In this document: one piece after another, positions 34,225 to 49,200 of the stretch | Numbering within the stretch: position 1 is the stretch's first letter | Layout of the letters: the number at the start of each line of letters is the position of its first letter | Assembly: GCF_020085105.1 (NCBI RefSeq) | Contig: NC_058046.1 | Span: 2,434,175 to 2,498,174 of the forward strand | Direction of reading: 5' to 3' | Length of the DNA: 64,000 nucleotides | DNA from: Siniperca chuatsi | Lineage: Eukaryota > Chordata > Actinopteri > Centrarchiformes > Sinipercidae | Translations under genes and position numbers: made by a program | Notes under the pieces: generated by a model | Seen by the model: the letters and a program-made list of their open reading frames with translations, nothing else | Told to the model about the DNA's origin: nothing | Databases searched by the model: none

Positions 34225-37200
34225 CTTAGCATCAAACTGTTGGCGCTGTTTTCTCATGGCAGTCTGTAGAAAGTGTGAAATCAATAGACGGTGATAGTTT
34301 AGCACCTTCGTTGACGAGGAAACGGGCATAGATGAGCAGCCAGTAGCGATACTCCTGCGCTGACTGCAGAGTCAGAGCAGAAGCCAGCTGATTCTCCAGG
34401 AAGGCCAACGTCATGCTCTGTTGCAGGTGGTGAGGGGTGGAGGAGAGGCGGGACGCCAGCCGACCAGCACTGCAGGGACCAGAGAGACTTTTTATTTACT
34501 TTTTTTATTACATTTTATCTGGAGGAAGAGACGCTGGTGCTAAGAAGGGGAGATTAAATATTACTGTCGTACTTGAGATTGCGTCCCTGCATGACAGCCA
34601 GCGGCCCTGAGGACACAGGTGCATCTTGGGCAGGTAGGCAGCTCCTGAAGTCAGCACACTGGACCAGAGAGTCTCCTTTATCTGCTATCAGAGTCCTGAG
34701 AGAGACGGAGTATAATTCTTGAAGTTTATATTGGAAATCGTTCAGTGTCCTTACTCTATAAGAATCCCTTAACCAAACTCATCATCAGTATTATTAGTAG
34801 CAGCTGTTTTAGCGATGTGTTTCTTGGTCGGACTGTGTCTCTACTCTTTAGTTTCTCACCATGTCTCCAGTGAGGAGCTGAAGCAGTAGGACTTCCCGTT
34901 GGACAGTCCAATGACTGGAACTCCCTGCTGAGTCAGCAGAGACTGAGACACTGTGGTGTCGCCACCTACAAACACAAAAATGTTTGACTGGATTCTCCAG
35001 ACTCACTGATATAAATGGTCAATATAAATGTGGTTTGAAACCATCTTCATGTGAGGATAAAATAAAAACTCCTTTATGGATTATCTTCATATAGCAAACA
35101 AAGCCTGAGAAGAACATTCCAATAAAACATCTGTTAAATGTACTTTTAAGGGAATAGTTCAACATTTTAGGAAATACATATAAATCTGAAAATATTTGCT
35201 TTCTTTCCACGAGTTAGATGGATATCAATCTCATGCCTGTGTGTTTAGTACTTGAGTCAGGATGTGGTTAGCCTAGCTTAGCATATAGAGAGGAATCAGG
35301 GGAAAACAGCTATCCTTGTTCTGTCCAAATATACTCACAGCTCTAATCAACATAGTGAATATCATTTATTCAACTCACACGTAACAGAAATGAAAAGCAA
35401 GCCAATTCATAATTTTAGGGAGAGTTGTCTGCTGGAACGTTTGATATTTTTAATTGACTGACTCCAGCTCCACACAGAAATGAGACTGATATTAACTTCT
35501 CATCTTCCTCTGGAGAAGAAAGCAGATAAGTGTATTTCCCAAAATGTCATTACATGCTGCAGTGTTCTCACCAGATAAAATGGTCAGCAGAGACTCGTTC
35601 TTCACCAGAGCCTTCTGTTTCTGAACATCCCTGCACATAGACAGACAACAAATTAACAAACTGTTTTTATTAAAGACAATATCAGCATATGTATTACTGC
35701 TCTTGTACAGTTCGACATGAAAACCCCTGACTGAAGCTGCCTTTGAAAAGCCTAAACTCTACATCAACATAAATCAGTTCATCTCCCAATATATAAATAT
35801 CCCTGTAATTGAAGTAATTCACCCGCATTCGTACCACAATTTCTTTAATATGTATATGAAAATAAATATATGAATTAGTCTACCTTTGTGGGATATTAAC
35901 AAACAAGCTCAAAAACAACAGTGGAAACATTCCTAATAACTCAAGTCTAGAAAAATCAACCACATGACATTTTTAACAAACTATATGAGCACTGACCAGA
36001 CGGACAGCGTTGCTCCAGCAGTCAGAACCATGACGAAGTGGGCGGAGCAGTGCAGAGCCGACACAGGTGTGGCCAGCTGAATGGCTGGAAGAAGCCGCCG
36101 CCCACAGGAAGAAAACACTGACAACATCCTGTCCTGACAGGCGACGGCAAGGACGTCACTGAGAGGGAGGGAGAGCAGGGAAAACCCATTTACTGTTGAT
36201 TCATTTATTTATACTTTTATTTAATTGTTTTGACTATTTAAATTATGGATTTATGATATGAAATGTGAATCAATTCAAGCATAAAGACAAGCTACATGTG
36301 TGTATGAAAACACAAGACATCTCAGCGGAGCGTCCTACCTGCTCCCTGCAGCAGTGACCACTGAGCTGGGCAGCAGCGTGTTCCAGTCTCGTCCGTCTCT
36401 GGAGCATCGCAGCTGGCTGAGCTTTGAACCGGCAACCACCGACACCTCGTTCTCCACCTCCAGGAACATTGATGGCTCCATGCTCACCTACACACACACA
36501 CACACACACACACACTTTCCATTTATATATGTAAGAAACAGTCTTATCCTAACTGACTGATAATGAGGTCAATAATAAAATATCACTGAGATGAAAATGT
36601 TTCTGCGTGAATTTGTTCAGTGCTATCTAAACAGAATTTAGATCAGAACATTGGGAATTATGCGTAGAAAGAGATGGATGCTTATTTGTGTGTTTAAAAA
36701 AAGACTTTCGTTAACAGATTGGTTCTATTCATATTGTTGCAGTTCCTGCTGGTCACCAATAGAGGGCGATACAGAGCAGAATAGTAAACTAAAACATGTC
36801 AAACTACTGTCAAACGCATTACTGTGAGTGAAGGCCAGTACAATCACTGCAACTCAAGCTCTGTTGATTTCATCCATCCACGACAGATGCAGGTGCAGAA
36901 AACAAACACCACCACAGTTTAAAGCAGGTTTTTAGGTTGCTTAAGTCAGAGTTTAACTCTATGCAGAAGTGGAAGAAGTTTGAAAATTGAAATTGTTCAA
37001 GTAGAAATATAAAATGGCTAAATATCACTTCACTCTGGTTGCAAATGCACCATTCTGCCAGTTTAAAAAAAACAAACAAAACAAACAAAAACAAGCAAAT
37101 CAAGCATTTAAAAGAATTTTCATTTGTTACGGTCAACCTTCGATGATATAGGTGAGTAACGCTCACTAACAGCTCATCTTCCAGCAGCAAACTGGACAAA

Positions 37201-40200
37201 AAGGTGATTCTGTTCTAAAAATAAAATAAATTCTTCCTGGCTGATAAAACATGTTTAATCCACCACAAAGGATTCAGAGTACACACACACACACGGAGTC
37301 ACAGTGTGTTTACCTGCAGATTGAAGGCCTTCTTTATACTTGGCGTTGGTAGTTTAAGAGCAGCTGCAGGAGCTGGAGGAGCTGCCACCCTGCTGGGCTC
37401 CCGCTCTGCTGGAGGAGTTATCTGACAGGAAGAGGAAGGACAAAACACTCATTTATCTCTCTCTGGTGCTCCATGCATCTATTCCAAGGACATCTGCACA
37501 AAAGGAGCTTTTACTAGACCTTTTTAATACTACTTGCTATTTAAAGCATTTTTTTTTTGAAAATGCTGCATGAAATGAAATGAAAAGAGGCTTTGGCTGA
37601 CTATCTGTAAAAACAGAGTTAATGAATGTCTCCACGATCTAAATATGTTCTTCCTTTTCGGTATGTTAATTATTTTATAAAGAAATGATTGGCCACTGAG
37701 ACCTCCATCTCACTACCTGAGTGAATGGTTGGGTGATGGGAGCGGCCATCTTGTCTTTCCTGGGCCGTCCCTTCTTCCTCTTCTCCACCACCTCTCCTCC
37801 GTCCATCAGCAGCTCGGGTTTCCTCTTGCTGAACGACAGGTTTTTGTTGATGGTGGCCATCTTGTCCTCGCTGTCGCTGCTGGTATCTTCTTTGGTTTTT
37901 ACATCTTTCAGGGCAGAGATGCCGTCTTTGGGCCTGCTGGACGAACAGAAATGTCAAAATTTGTTTTAGGGACAGTTTGTTCTCTTTTTGAGCTTTGGTC
38001 CGCTTCACACTTGTACCATTTTTTCTTAGCTACTTCACTTATACTGAGTCAATAACCTGTCTAGAGGCGTGATTCCAGCGGTGGAGGAGAGGACGACTGT
38101 GACCCCCGGTGTGGCCTTTGACCTCTCTGTGAACCTGGAGTCCAAAGCTTTCATTGGCTCAATCTTGGAGGCAGAGGTGAGCAGCAGACATGGCTTCACA
38201 CTGGAACATAAGGACACCAGACAATAAGAGAAGAGAAGGAGCGAATGAGAAGATCAAGGGCGATAAATGAATTGGGGTCGGGTTAGGAAGAGCTCGTACC
38301 CATCCTTGTTGTCTTCCAGGCCCTTGCCGGCGCTGCTGGGTGGAGGCGAGGTGAGCATGGGGTCATGGCTGGGCCTAAGCCCCAGAGAAGAGACTTGTCC
38401 TGGGCTGGAGTCGGAGCTGAGCTGGGAGGTGAGCTGGTTGGACGTGGAGGTGCCCGAGGGCAGGATGGGAGCGCTGTTGAACAGAGCCGGCGAGAAATCC
38501 CTGCAGAGAAAGAGAGACAGTGATCTACTACTGTTTATATGACTATCACTACCAGTGCTACTATTAATACTACTTCTACTACTAGAAGAACTGCTAGGAA
38601 CATGAGTTGGGGGTCACTTTTGACTCAAGTAGAGGTCTTCATGAATCCTCTCAATTGGTGCTTCACCATCATCATCATCATCATCATCATCAGGAGAAAC
38701 TTGTGTTTTTTAGACAGAGCTTATCCTGTGAAGCCTCCATCTCCCTCTGATCACAAGTGTAACCTCAGATCTACAGTTGAAACTCTAAACTAACAATTTA
38801 CATTTTTAAAATCTAATATATGTTGATAATTTATAGATTCAGCTTTTATTGTCTTGTTTTAATACTATCAAATGCACTTTGTTTTAGAAGAAAAACAATA
38901 TTCCAGCCACTATCTTTGAAATCTTAAAATACTCTGTTTTTTTGTGCTATCAGTCATCTTTTAAATGAAGATATCAGTTCTGTCCACCAATGAAAATCAG
39001 ACTGTGTGTTTCATGTTTTCCTACCCTGTGTCCAGCTGAGCGATACAGAGCGGTGTGATTCGTCTTCTACCGTCTGCGGTTCTTGTCTCCACCTGCTTCT
39101 TTAGAAGGTTCTGCAAGACGACAAAAATCATACATTCAAGAAATTGAAGCATCAAAAATATAAAAAGTATTTGTTTTGACAGCTTTGAAAATGGAGCCCA
39201 GAAAGTATAAAACATCATAAATATGTATCTAACCACTGATATATGAATATTTGCTGCTTCCAAGTTAGTCTACATCATTTGCTCTCCTATGTTTGACTTG
39301 TATGTCTAAAACTGTTTTATCTACTGTATCCATTCTCTGTAGCTATTATCTAAATATATCAGTTATTAACAGTAGTTTTATGTCTTGCAACCTGAATCGT
39401 AAAGTACAGAACATTTCTACATTAATCAGTTAATACTTTGTGCTGCTTGTTGGATGTTACATTACAGTTTCCCACCTTCCTGATGTCCTCCAGAGACTCT
39501 CCGTTCATCATATTGTTGAGTTTGGGGGCTGAGGATTCGGGCCCGGTGCTGCCCGGCCCTGAGTTGGCCTGGGCCGAGTTCTGTCGCTCCTGCTGGTATT
39601 TGAGCATCTCAGGGTTCTCAATGATGGTGGTGGAAAGCTGAGCCTCAGTGCTGGTTATAGCCAAACTCTTACCGTAGATGTTCTGGTGGATGCTGTTCTG
39701 TACGTCAGAGGAAGAGAGAGAAGAAGTTTGATTTGGGTTCTTAATGTTCTTGATCGAATGATGGAAGGACGGACAGCATCCAAACAAGAACAAAATAAAA
39801 GAAGAAAGAAATCCCAGGAAAATAAGGTATAAAGAAAAAGCTGGAGAAACATGGTGATGATTGTAAACGGTTTCTTTTTAGTTTCTTCTTCTTTGGTTTG
39901 GAGCAGAACAAAAAAAAAACAACAACCCCAAAACGGTTGTGTTGGGGTTTTTTTTTTTTGGATGACATTGACCAATTACAAGCCAACCAGGGCCTGTAAA
40001 CATAAATCACATGACTCAGGTGACAAGGGTATTGAATTCAGCTGCTGCAGCTGTTAAAACAAGTTTCACTCCAGACTTCATCTGGTTTTTCTCTACAGAG
40101 AAACTACTGGATAACAGAGGTTAATATTTGTTGTCTCATATAGTTAAGTCAAGTCAGTTTATTTATACAGCACAGTTTAAAAACAACCTGCGGTTGACCA

Positions 40201-43200
40201 AAGTGCTTCACACAGTAAAAAGGAAAAAAGTACAGAAATTGACAAAATGACACAATGACAAAGACACTTATTGACATACTTAAAACACATTAGAAAGCCA
40301 GAGAAAACAAGTGGGTTTTTAGCCTGGATTTAAAACATTCGATGGTGGGGGCTGATCGAACATGTAGAGGGAGGCAGTTCCACAATTTGGGCCCGGCTAC
40401 AGAAAAGCACAGTCACCTTTACGCCTCGAATGACTATCTGGGATGGAAAGCAACAGCTTATCAGATGACCTCAGTGTTCTAGGACAACAGTGGGGATATA
40501 AAAGGTCGCTGAGATATGCTGGAGCTAGCCCGTTCAAAGCTTTAAAAACGAAAAGTTAAATCTTGTACTCTGTAACTCTAAATTTCACTGGTAACCACTG
40601 CAATGACGTTAAAATCAGGAGTAATATGGCACAATTTTTTCGATTTTGTTAGCAGACATGAAGGCGTGACAGAGTAGTCTGACTGACTCCGAGATATAGT
40701 GCGTTGCAATAATCCAGGTGAGAAGAAATAAAAGCATGGATTATTGTCTTGAAATCTCTAAAAGAAAACATATGCTTGACCTTGCTTAAAACTCTAAGAT
40801 GGTAAAAAGACAATTTAACAACAGCATTTATTTGTTTATCAAATTTAAGATCGGGGTCAAATAAAATGCCAAGATTCTTGCAAACAGCCGTTTCAGCATA
40901 TCAGGGCCGCCAGGTCTCAAAGGGAAGTACGACACTCTGTGCTTTTCCATAATGTGGCTTAGGGGGTAACATGTACAAAGAAAATACAATACAGCCGAGC
41001 ACAGATCCTAGTGGAACACCATAAAAGAGGCAAACCATTAAGTGCGGTGCCTGAAATGCCCACCCAGTGCTCAATTGAGTTCAATAACTAATTTTCTGTT
41101 CAGAATTTTATTGTGCTGCAAACATACAGTCAGAGGATCAGAACGTGTTTGTGTTTGCAGCCAGATGTGATTCCACGATGTGTGTCTAACCTTCTCCTCC
41201 TCGTTCAGCGGGTCTCCCAGTTCATCCAGTGAGAAGTCCAGGTAGGCCACAGTGCCATCCATCGAACACACCAACATCCCCAGACCTGTCAGAGTCCTGA
41301 CACACACACACACACACCTAACTCAGAGATGCAGAGGGTGCACCAGTGATGTCTTTTAATCCTCTTCGTTAGTGTCAAACCATGGATAACAGAGAACTAG
41401 AGTGGCACAGTCAGCCTCCTCCCAGTGGCAAACTATGGCACTGCAACAAAAAAATCCCCTGAAGCCAAAATCTATAGATCCTGATTATAGAAATAGACAT
41501 TTGTAAGATCTGCTGACAGGATCCCTGGAACTGCAAACAAGGTCAGGTATCACTCTTTCTATTAAGAATTTTTAAACCATAAAAAATCTATATTTGTAAA
41601 ACTTTCTCAGAACCTGAAGGAGCAATTTTGTGAGTCATTTGAATATTATGTCATTGCGACAGGCCAGCAAGCTCAGGGAGGCAGACACTAATGCACGTGA
41701 GTGGTAGGCCACACAACGCCTGTCTAAAACTCACCAGGAAATGTCCATAATCGATTTATCGAACAGATCATGGATGACCACCAGGGGGCGCTTCAGAGAG
41801 GTCAGCTGAAGAGGAGAAACAGACAAACAACATTAGCAAGAGTAAATAAAATGGGGTTAGGAACTTTCTAGTAGTCATTTAAAAACAAAAGTTGATGGGT
41901 AGGCTTTATTGAAAGCACCAACACCAAAAACTATGGCAGCTTGCCAGGTGTTTGTTCCTGCTACCTTGTTGCATATTAAGTAATCACAATGACATAGGCA
42001 CCTGCATCGGTTTGGGGTTTAAATTTTTTTTTGTCTTGTCAAATATTAAACCAATCACTCAACTCAGCTCAGCTCAGCTCAATGAGGTAAAGACAAGTGA
42101 GAAGGTTTTTATATTTACTGAGATGGATTATCCATGTGGAAGCTGTTCATACTCAGAACAAACAGATAAACCATGAACAACAAAAGTGAGCCGCGAAATC
42201 TGCAACTTGACTGAGGAACCTGCATCACTGGTACTGACTTATATGTATTACCATTCTCTATACACTTTAAAACAAAGTGAAGCGTGAACCGACCCAGACG
42301 GAGAGCGATCGGTCTTTGCTGCCGACAGCACAGCAGCAGTACGGACAGCCGGGTTTAGGAGAGCTGCCGTTCTTCTGCTTCTTCTTAAAGATCTTTGGGT
42401 TGAATTTCTACAGATAAAGAAACCAGATCCATCAGTATGCAGATAGATTTAGGGTGAAGTATACGTTTAAAGGCTGAACATGTGGATAAAAAACTTCCTT
42501 ACCACCACAGTGACAGCTTTACGGTGGCCCACAAAGTCCATATTAGTCTTCCAGCCGTCCCTCTCCACGATCTGAGCGGTGGGACCAGAGTTGTTCATGG
42601 CGTGAGCCGACACCAGGTACTGACCGTCTGGAGACCAAGACAGACGCAGGACGTGGGTGGTCCCGCCGCACTGAGACAGAGAATATACATATATATGTGC
42701 CAAATCAAAAGAAAAACCTGAATAAATTAGTGAAAACACATAACGAATGCAGATGTTTCCATGTAACATGTAGATGTTTCCAACTACCGACTCCCACAGC
42801 ATCATCAAACACAGCTGACAGTGACAGTGTACCTCGCTGAAGGGTTTGGTGATGTTGGCGTCCATCTGCCAGTCCACCGTCCTCCACACTTTGAGGCTGT
42901 GGTCGTCGGCCTGGGAGGCGATGTACTTCCCCACTGGATCCCACGTCAGACCTTTAACCAACCCGGTGTGTCCTCGCAGACATGTCACCATCTCTGGAGA
43001 GACACAAAGAAGACAGAGACATGACGACGAGCTGACAGGAGAGAAGTATCTTCCTGCTCTATCAACAGGTTATACTGGATAGTTTTTAAAGCTAGGGTAG
43101 GTAATGTTGGAGAAACTAGCAAGAGACAGCTAGATTTTGAAAGTATCCAACTGAAAAAAAATCGCACCCCCTCCCTCCAAAGCCACTCCCCCAAAACACA

Positions 43201-46200
43201 CTTTCATGCACAATGAGTGCACGGGCAGAGTGCGTGCATAGGTAGGCCAGCCAATCATTTCTTTCGATACCAGATTTGTTTCCCCCCAGAGCATTTGATT
43301 TATTGATTGCTGTCAGGATGTAAAGAGAATTTTGAAAATTTAACAAAAAATGCTTCTGAAATACACTACCTACCCTAGCTTTAATGAGAAAAAAGGACAG
43401 TTATGGGCTAACTTTTAAGAAAGAAAAAGAAAAGGGTTAGTCAGGTATTGTAGAAAAGGTTTCAGTCGTAGTCATCTGGACACTGTTTTCAGAATCAAGA
43501 CGTTTCAAGCCGGCGTCTTGATTCTGAAAAAGTCAGATCACACGACTGAGAATGACTTCCGGATGACTTCCACTCCTGGACGAATGAGGGACTACACCGT
43601 CTGTTAGTCAGGTATCAAATAATATTAGAGCTGAAATGTTTAATCAGTGAATCAATCGATTAATCGTTTAAGCATTTTTTCAGGCAAAACTACCAAACAT
43701 TCCCAAGCTCCAGCTTCTCAAATATGAGGATTTGCTGTTTGCTGTTTTTCTTTGTCTTGATGTGAAAGTAGCCTAAACATTTAGAATGAGCACCTTGGGG
43801 TTTAGGACATTTTAATGGTTTATTTTTATTTAATCAATTAAATTAATTACTTTTTTTAAATAAATACAAATTTCTGACATTTTATAGATCAAATGAATAA
43901 TTATTAGGAAGATAATTACCAGATTATTAGATAATGAAAATAATTAGTTGCAGCCCTGTTATATAAATTGCAATACAGTGTGCAGAAAGGATTCAGTATT
44001 TTTTTATTTTTCAGTTAAAAGGATTTTTAGAAATACTTAACATCATTATATGTAGGATTTGAAAATGTCACCATTCTGTGGGAGACAGTCTTTATGCTAA
44101 GCTAAGCTAACCGGTTTCTGGCTGTAGCCATACAAACACAAGTGAGAGAGTGGTATCGATCTCATCCAACTCTCAGCAAGATTAAAAAAAGTGTATTTCC
44201 AAAAATGATGAACAATTCCTTTGACAATGTAGCCCTAGAGTAACGTTTCCTTTAAATTCTGATTAATGAAATGACACATGGGCAAGTGGAAGTGTAGCTA
44301 CTTCTAATTCTGGACAAGCATGTTTGGACTGATTCACATTTCCATTTACTGAGTAATCCATTTTAGTTTCAGCTTTGATGCTGCAGACAGGGTGAGCTCT
44401 CCTACCTGGAAATTTGCGAGCGTTCCAGATGACGATGGTGTTGTCCACGCTGCAGGAGGCTAGCCACACGTCATGAGGAGACCACGCCACGTCCATCACA
44501 TCTACAAACAAAACACACACACACACACACACTGAACTCACTGCCTGAGTCTAAAGACATGTTACTAGTTAAAAGGTTCCCTCTGTAGTTTTAAATGTCA
44601 AGTAGTGCTATGGAGCTGTTTTTCTCTCCCAGTACACATTGAGGATGCACAAGCACGCGGGTGACATGATACACATTCCTGCCAATGGTTTCACACTGTT
44701 CTAAACGTGGTAACACGCCAAAACATGCTGCAATGCAAAATAAGGGCAGGGAAGAAGAAAACGGTTAGCTAGTAAACATGAAAGTAAACAATGCTGGATT
44801 TAAAAAAATTGGCTTTGCAAATGTTAATGAGGAAGGAAATTTAGAGCTCAAGGATACACACAATGCATTTTGTTAGTTAAGATACTAGTATATATGCAGA
44901 AGGTCTGTGATGTGTATAAATGTGTTTGTGTTACTGTGTACATCTGCATGTTTGTGTGTTTTCATTGTGCATTTTGTGGATATGATGTGTGTGTTGTGTG
45001 TGTCTCTTACCTCCAGTGTGGTTCCTCAAGATGGTGACACACCTCCACTGCTCCACGTTGGCCAGCTTACTGCTCGACCCGAACACTGTGCTTGGACCGA
45101 TGAATCTACCGAGAAAACACACACATCGTCAAAATCAAACAGCACCAACCTTAAACATTTCTTTTCAATTTAAAACACTTTCTATTGTTGACAATATTAC
45201 TTCCTAAATCATTAAGACTGCACTGTAACAGCAAATACATCGTTTGTATTTGCACATTTTGTGTTTGCGTGTGTGTACATACGCAGCTCTCTTCCACACC
45301 ATGACCAGCTTGTCGTCTCCTCCTGATGCCAGGTACAGCCCGTTGTTGGACCAGCGCACACAGTTCACACATGCTGCAGAGACAAACAAACACTTCTGCT
45401 GACTCAGGTTATAAATATAACTTGTATGGATTTGTGCTGAGGAGGCTGTCTGTTATGGTGGGCATTAATAGTACCTGCAGTGCAAGACGTTCCTATTATT
45501 AAATCTGGCTGCTTGTACATTTATTTGGTCCTTTCACTCTGCTTTTGTCAGTAGTAGTGCAGGACAGATGAAGTTATTTTAATCTGTTTGTCTAGGGAAC
45601 ACTATCACACGAGTACAAACACACTCGTTGTTGTCCGTGGAGAATAAAAATGTTGAAAAAGATTTAAACCAGCGACTATCTCATCAGAATAGAACTTCTC
45701 TAACATTTCGGCTGCTGGCACGCAACTACTGTTACTATTCATAATAGAAGTACAAACAGTAGATAGATAGTTTAATAAAAATGACGAATGAGAAAATGAG
45801 AATAGCAGCGGTCTGTAAAATCAAGGACATTTGGTGCCTGATTGTGGGAAAATAGAGGAGCAGTATTTGCCTCTTTGTTGTTGAAAAGGAGGAGTGCAGC
45901 AGGATTTAAACAGGAGATTGAAACTAGTGGAAAGATAATGAGTTGGCTATCATATTTGGCAGGTCAGAATCAGTCAGTACGACAAAGTTACAAGGTCAAT
46001 ACTAAGGTGGGAAAAAAGAAAATGTAATCCATGTGTGTCAGTTTTTATAGATGTTGTCTCAATCCAAAAGGCAGCATTCCTGTAAGTGTTTCTTAGGTCT
46101 GTCACTCATTTAACAGAACAGGTAAGTTCTCATTTTAACAAATATAACGCCCCAGATTTTAGTGGTGGGTAGCACTATGTGTAAATAGTTTTTCTCTGGC

Positions 46201-49200
46201 ACTCTTAGTGAAATGTAATCTCCACAGGAAGAAAATCCCACAAATCTTTCACTGTCCGGGTCTCTTTACGAGCGTATAGAGCTACTGTGGCCGGCGGAAA
46301 TAAAATAATGCATCAATAAAACATCTGTCTTGTACGCGTCCCATGGGTGTGCCATTGATTTTCTGATATCAATTAGCCTGTAGGCAGCTTCAGTCTGTGC
46401 TGTCGACGGACGGCTGGTTATAAAGACAGTAACGCCATAACAGATGTCGGAGTTAGGGGTGTGCCATATCACATCGGCTTTTTGACTTAATGGCTGAAAG
46501 CGAAAGTAACATTGCTGCCGGCTCCACGGTGGAGGAGTTGGTTCCAAAAAGGGGAGCTACTTCAGTAGTGGAAGTGCTTTGGTTACAAAAGATCAAGCAG
46601 TGTTTCCCACACACGGACTTTACTTGGCCGGGCCGCCCAGGTGTATTAACGGCGCCTTGAACTAGAACGGGCAGTGGTATCAGTGGAATAAATTATGCTA
46701 CAAGTAACACTTTCAGTGATAGCGGCTACAAAGAATGTATATTTATTTATTTTTCATAAGTCACAGGCAACTGGCTTGCTCAGTTTTTAAAGACTCAATT
46801 TTAATCTTTTTTTTAAGGGTGCGTCTCTTAAATTTTGTGTATTGTATTTTATTTACTTGGGAGTACTCATACTGTCAGTGCTGCTGTTACATGGTTTGAA
46901 TGTATATTTTAATGTTTTAATGAACTGCCAGATGGGCCAAACACAGTTTTTCCTCTTTTGTGGAGAATGAAGTTCTAGTCTAGTCTAGTGAAGGGCCTTG
47001 CACCCCGTTATACATGTGCTGTGCTGACAGTGTGGAAGCGGTGAAAAGCTTCCTTCAGGTCAAACAACGGGGTTTACATCACCCGATTTTTCTAAATTTC
47101 TGAAGTCAACAATGGAACTGAAATAAACTCTCACAGTTGGTTTTACACACAGCAGTGTGCAGCTACCTGTATGTCACCTGTAAGAACTGTATTTTCTGTA
47201 GCATGGTTATTTCTCTCTTGTACTTTGGCTGGACCAGCTTCCCGCCCCACCTGATGATGGTCCTTTAGTTAAAGTAGTTTTAAAAAAAATATATGTACAG
47301 TGTTGCTTTTTTGATTTGGTGTGTGACGCATAATCCAACCTTGTTCTGAAAGAACATACATCCTTGGCTGTTTTTTCTCTGTAGAAGTGGTAGCAGCAGT
47401 GTTTGTTGCATTTGTGATACTACAAGTATTGTTCACAGTCTTATAAGTTTTAGAAGAAACAGTATCCTAAAAGCAGAAGTACCTGGAGGACTGTTCACAT
47501 GGGTGTATTAATCAACAAATATCAATTAACCAAACATTTCTACATTCTAAAGGCGTATTTGAATCAAACTAAGAGAGATAAGGCTGCTTACCTAGGTGAT
47601 TGTCCATCTGGCAAAGCATTTTGGGAATATTTTCGTTCTTCTCGTCCTCCTCTCTGAGGACTGGCGCCATGTTCCAGATCATCACCTTGCCAGAATCCTC
47701 TCCTGAAAACAAATCCAAAATAAAAAAAAAAAATTAAAAAAGCACAACTTGCACACTGCTGAATTTTTTATTTCTTGATGGAATGATAAGGACATCTTTG
47801 TTTTTTAGTTTGAGAGAAAACATTTTTTGGCAGCAAAATAAATCTGTAGTCTGAGGCTGAAGGAGAACATTTAGGAGGTTTGATACAGATTCAGAGCTAG
47901 GTGTTTTAAAATTGACACCAACACTGTAAATTGTCAGTACTGCATCAAGCACTGGACAGCGGATCCTAAATGACAAATGTCCATTTCAGCATAACATCCC
48001 AAAACAGTTGGGTTCAGTGCCAGAGGATGTAAACAGTGGTATTGATCTTACCTTGCCCACCGGTTGCAAATTTTGTCCCATCAGGGTGGATGTCAACTGA
48101 AAATATGGGTTTGCCTGTAAAACAACACATAAGCAAACATTTGATGATATTTAATAGATTCTTAGACACAGACTAACAGATACTGTAGACTGATATTGTA
48201 GATAAATAACCAATAATAACTGAAATCAGAAGGGAAAAAAGTAGTAAAGGGAGAAACATTATATGGGACACATTTCAACACAACACAGGAATATCACAGT
48301 GACCTCAGTGTTTTTTTAGTGTGATTTTAGCAGCGAAGTCAGAGCATGTCCATGATCTGAAACTGTTCTTTCTTTTCCTGGTGTTTGTGACTGTGGATTA
48401 GCTCAACATGCATTTTAGGGTTTGTCTGTAAAGGGGCTGATTGGTGAAATCCTCTAAAATTATTCAGATATACAGCTAAATTCCACAATATCAAAAAAAA
48501 AAACAAACAACCCCCACCCCCCCAAACCAGTCGTTATATAACTTATATTTACCTAAGGTATATTAAGTAGGTCTAATACACAGTGGCAACATTATTGTTC
48601 CTGCAGTTAAAGATAATGTGGGTTGCAGTGTTGCCGCATTAGAGGTGTCACAGTAAAAAAAAAAAACCTATGAGAAGAATTTCCAAGAGAAGACAAAGAG
48701 TAAAAATACACAGATAAAAACAGCTAACCGTTAAACTGTAAACAAACACACACACACTAGAGAACATGTTCAACAGTAAAATGCAGAGACGACAAGCAGC
48801 ATACATTGCAGATTAAGGCATTAGAAACTAATTCCCTCAATTCACTAACAAGTTATCAAGTTAATATGCTGCTGGAGTTGTGGGATAAGTGGTTTCAGAA
48901 AGTGTGAGAGCCCTTGATGTGTGCTTATGTGTGTGTCTCGCTGTTATTTCATTTTGACTGTTGTGAGTACTGTCTTAGTGCTGAAATGATCAGTCGTCTA
49001 CGAAGCAAAAACATGAAGAAACTGGTTCCAACTTCACAAATACGACGATTTGCTGCTTTTCTCTGTTTTACATCTTTATGAACTGAGTGTCTTTGAGTTT
49101 TGGACTGCTGGTCAGACGAAACAACACATCTGAAGATTTCACCTTGGGTTTGGAGAAACTGGGAAGGGCATGTCTCACTAGTAGTTAACAGACTAAATGA

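Noticed and set aside
37675-38055. Overlapping frames on both strands around the hira AT-hook exon
   Set aside because: Only the frame that joins exons 15 and 17 in phase and reads KKGRPRKDK is real; the others are shadows.
43486-43530. 17-bp exact hairpin as a novel structure
   Set aside because: The wording belongs to a foldback element common in teleost introns, so it is listed as a repeat and not ranked with the two unique hairpins.
46266-46547. 93-codon minus-strand frame in a large hira intron
   Set aside because: No domain recognised, no acceptor/donor pair, and adding it would break the continuous hira frame between the exons at 47592-47702 and 45283-45373.
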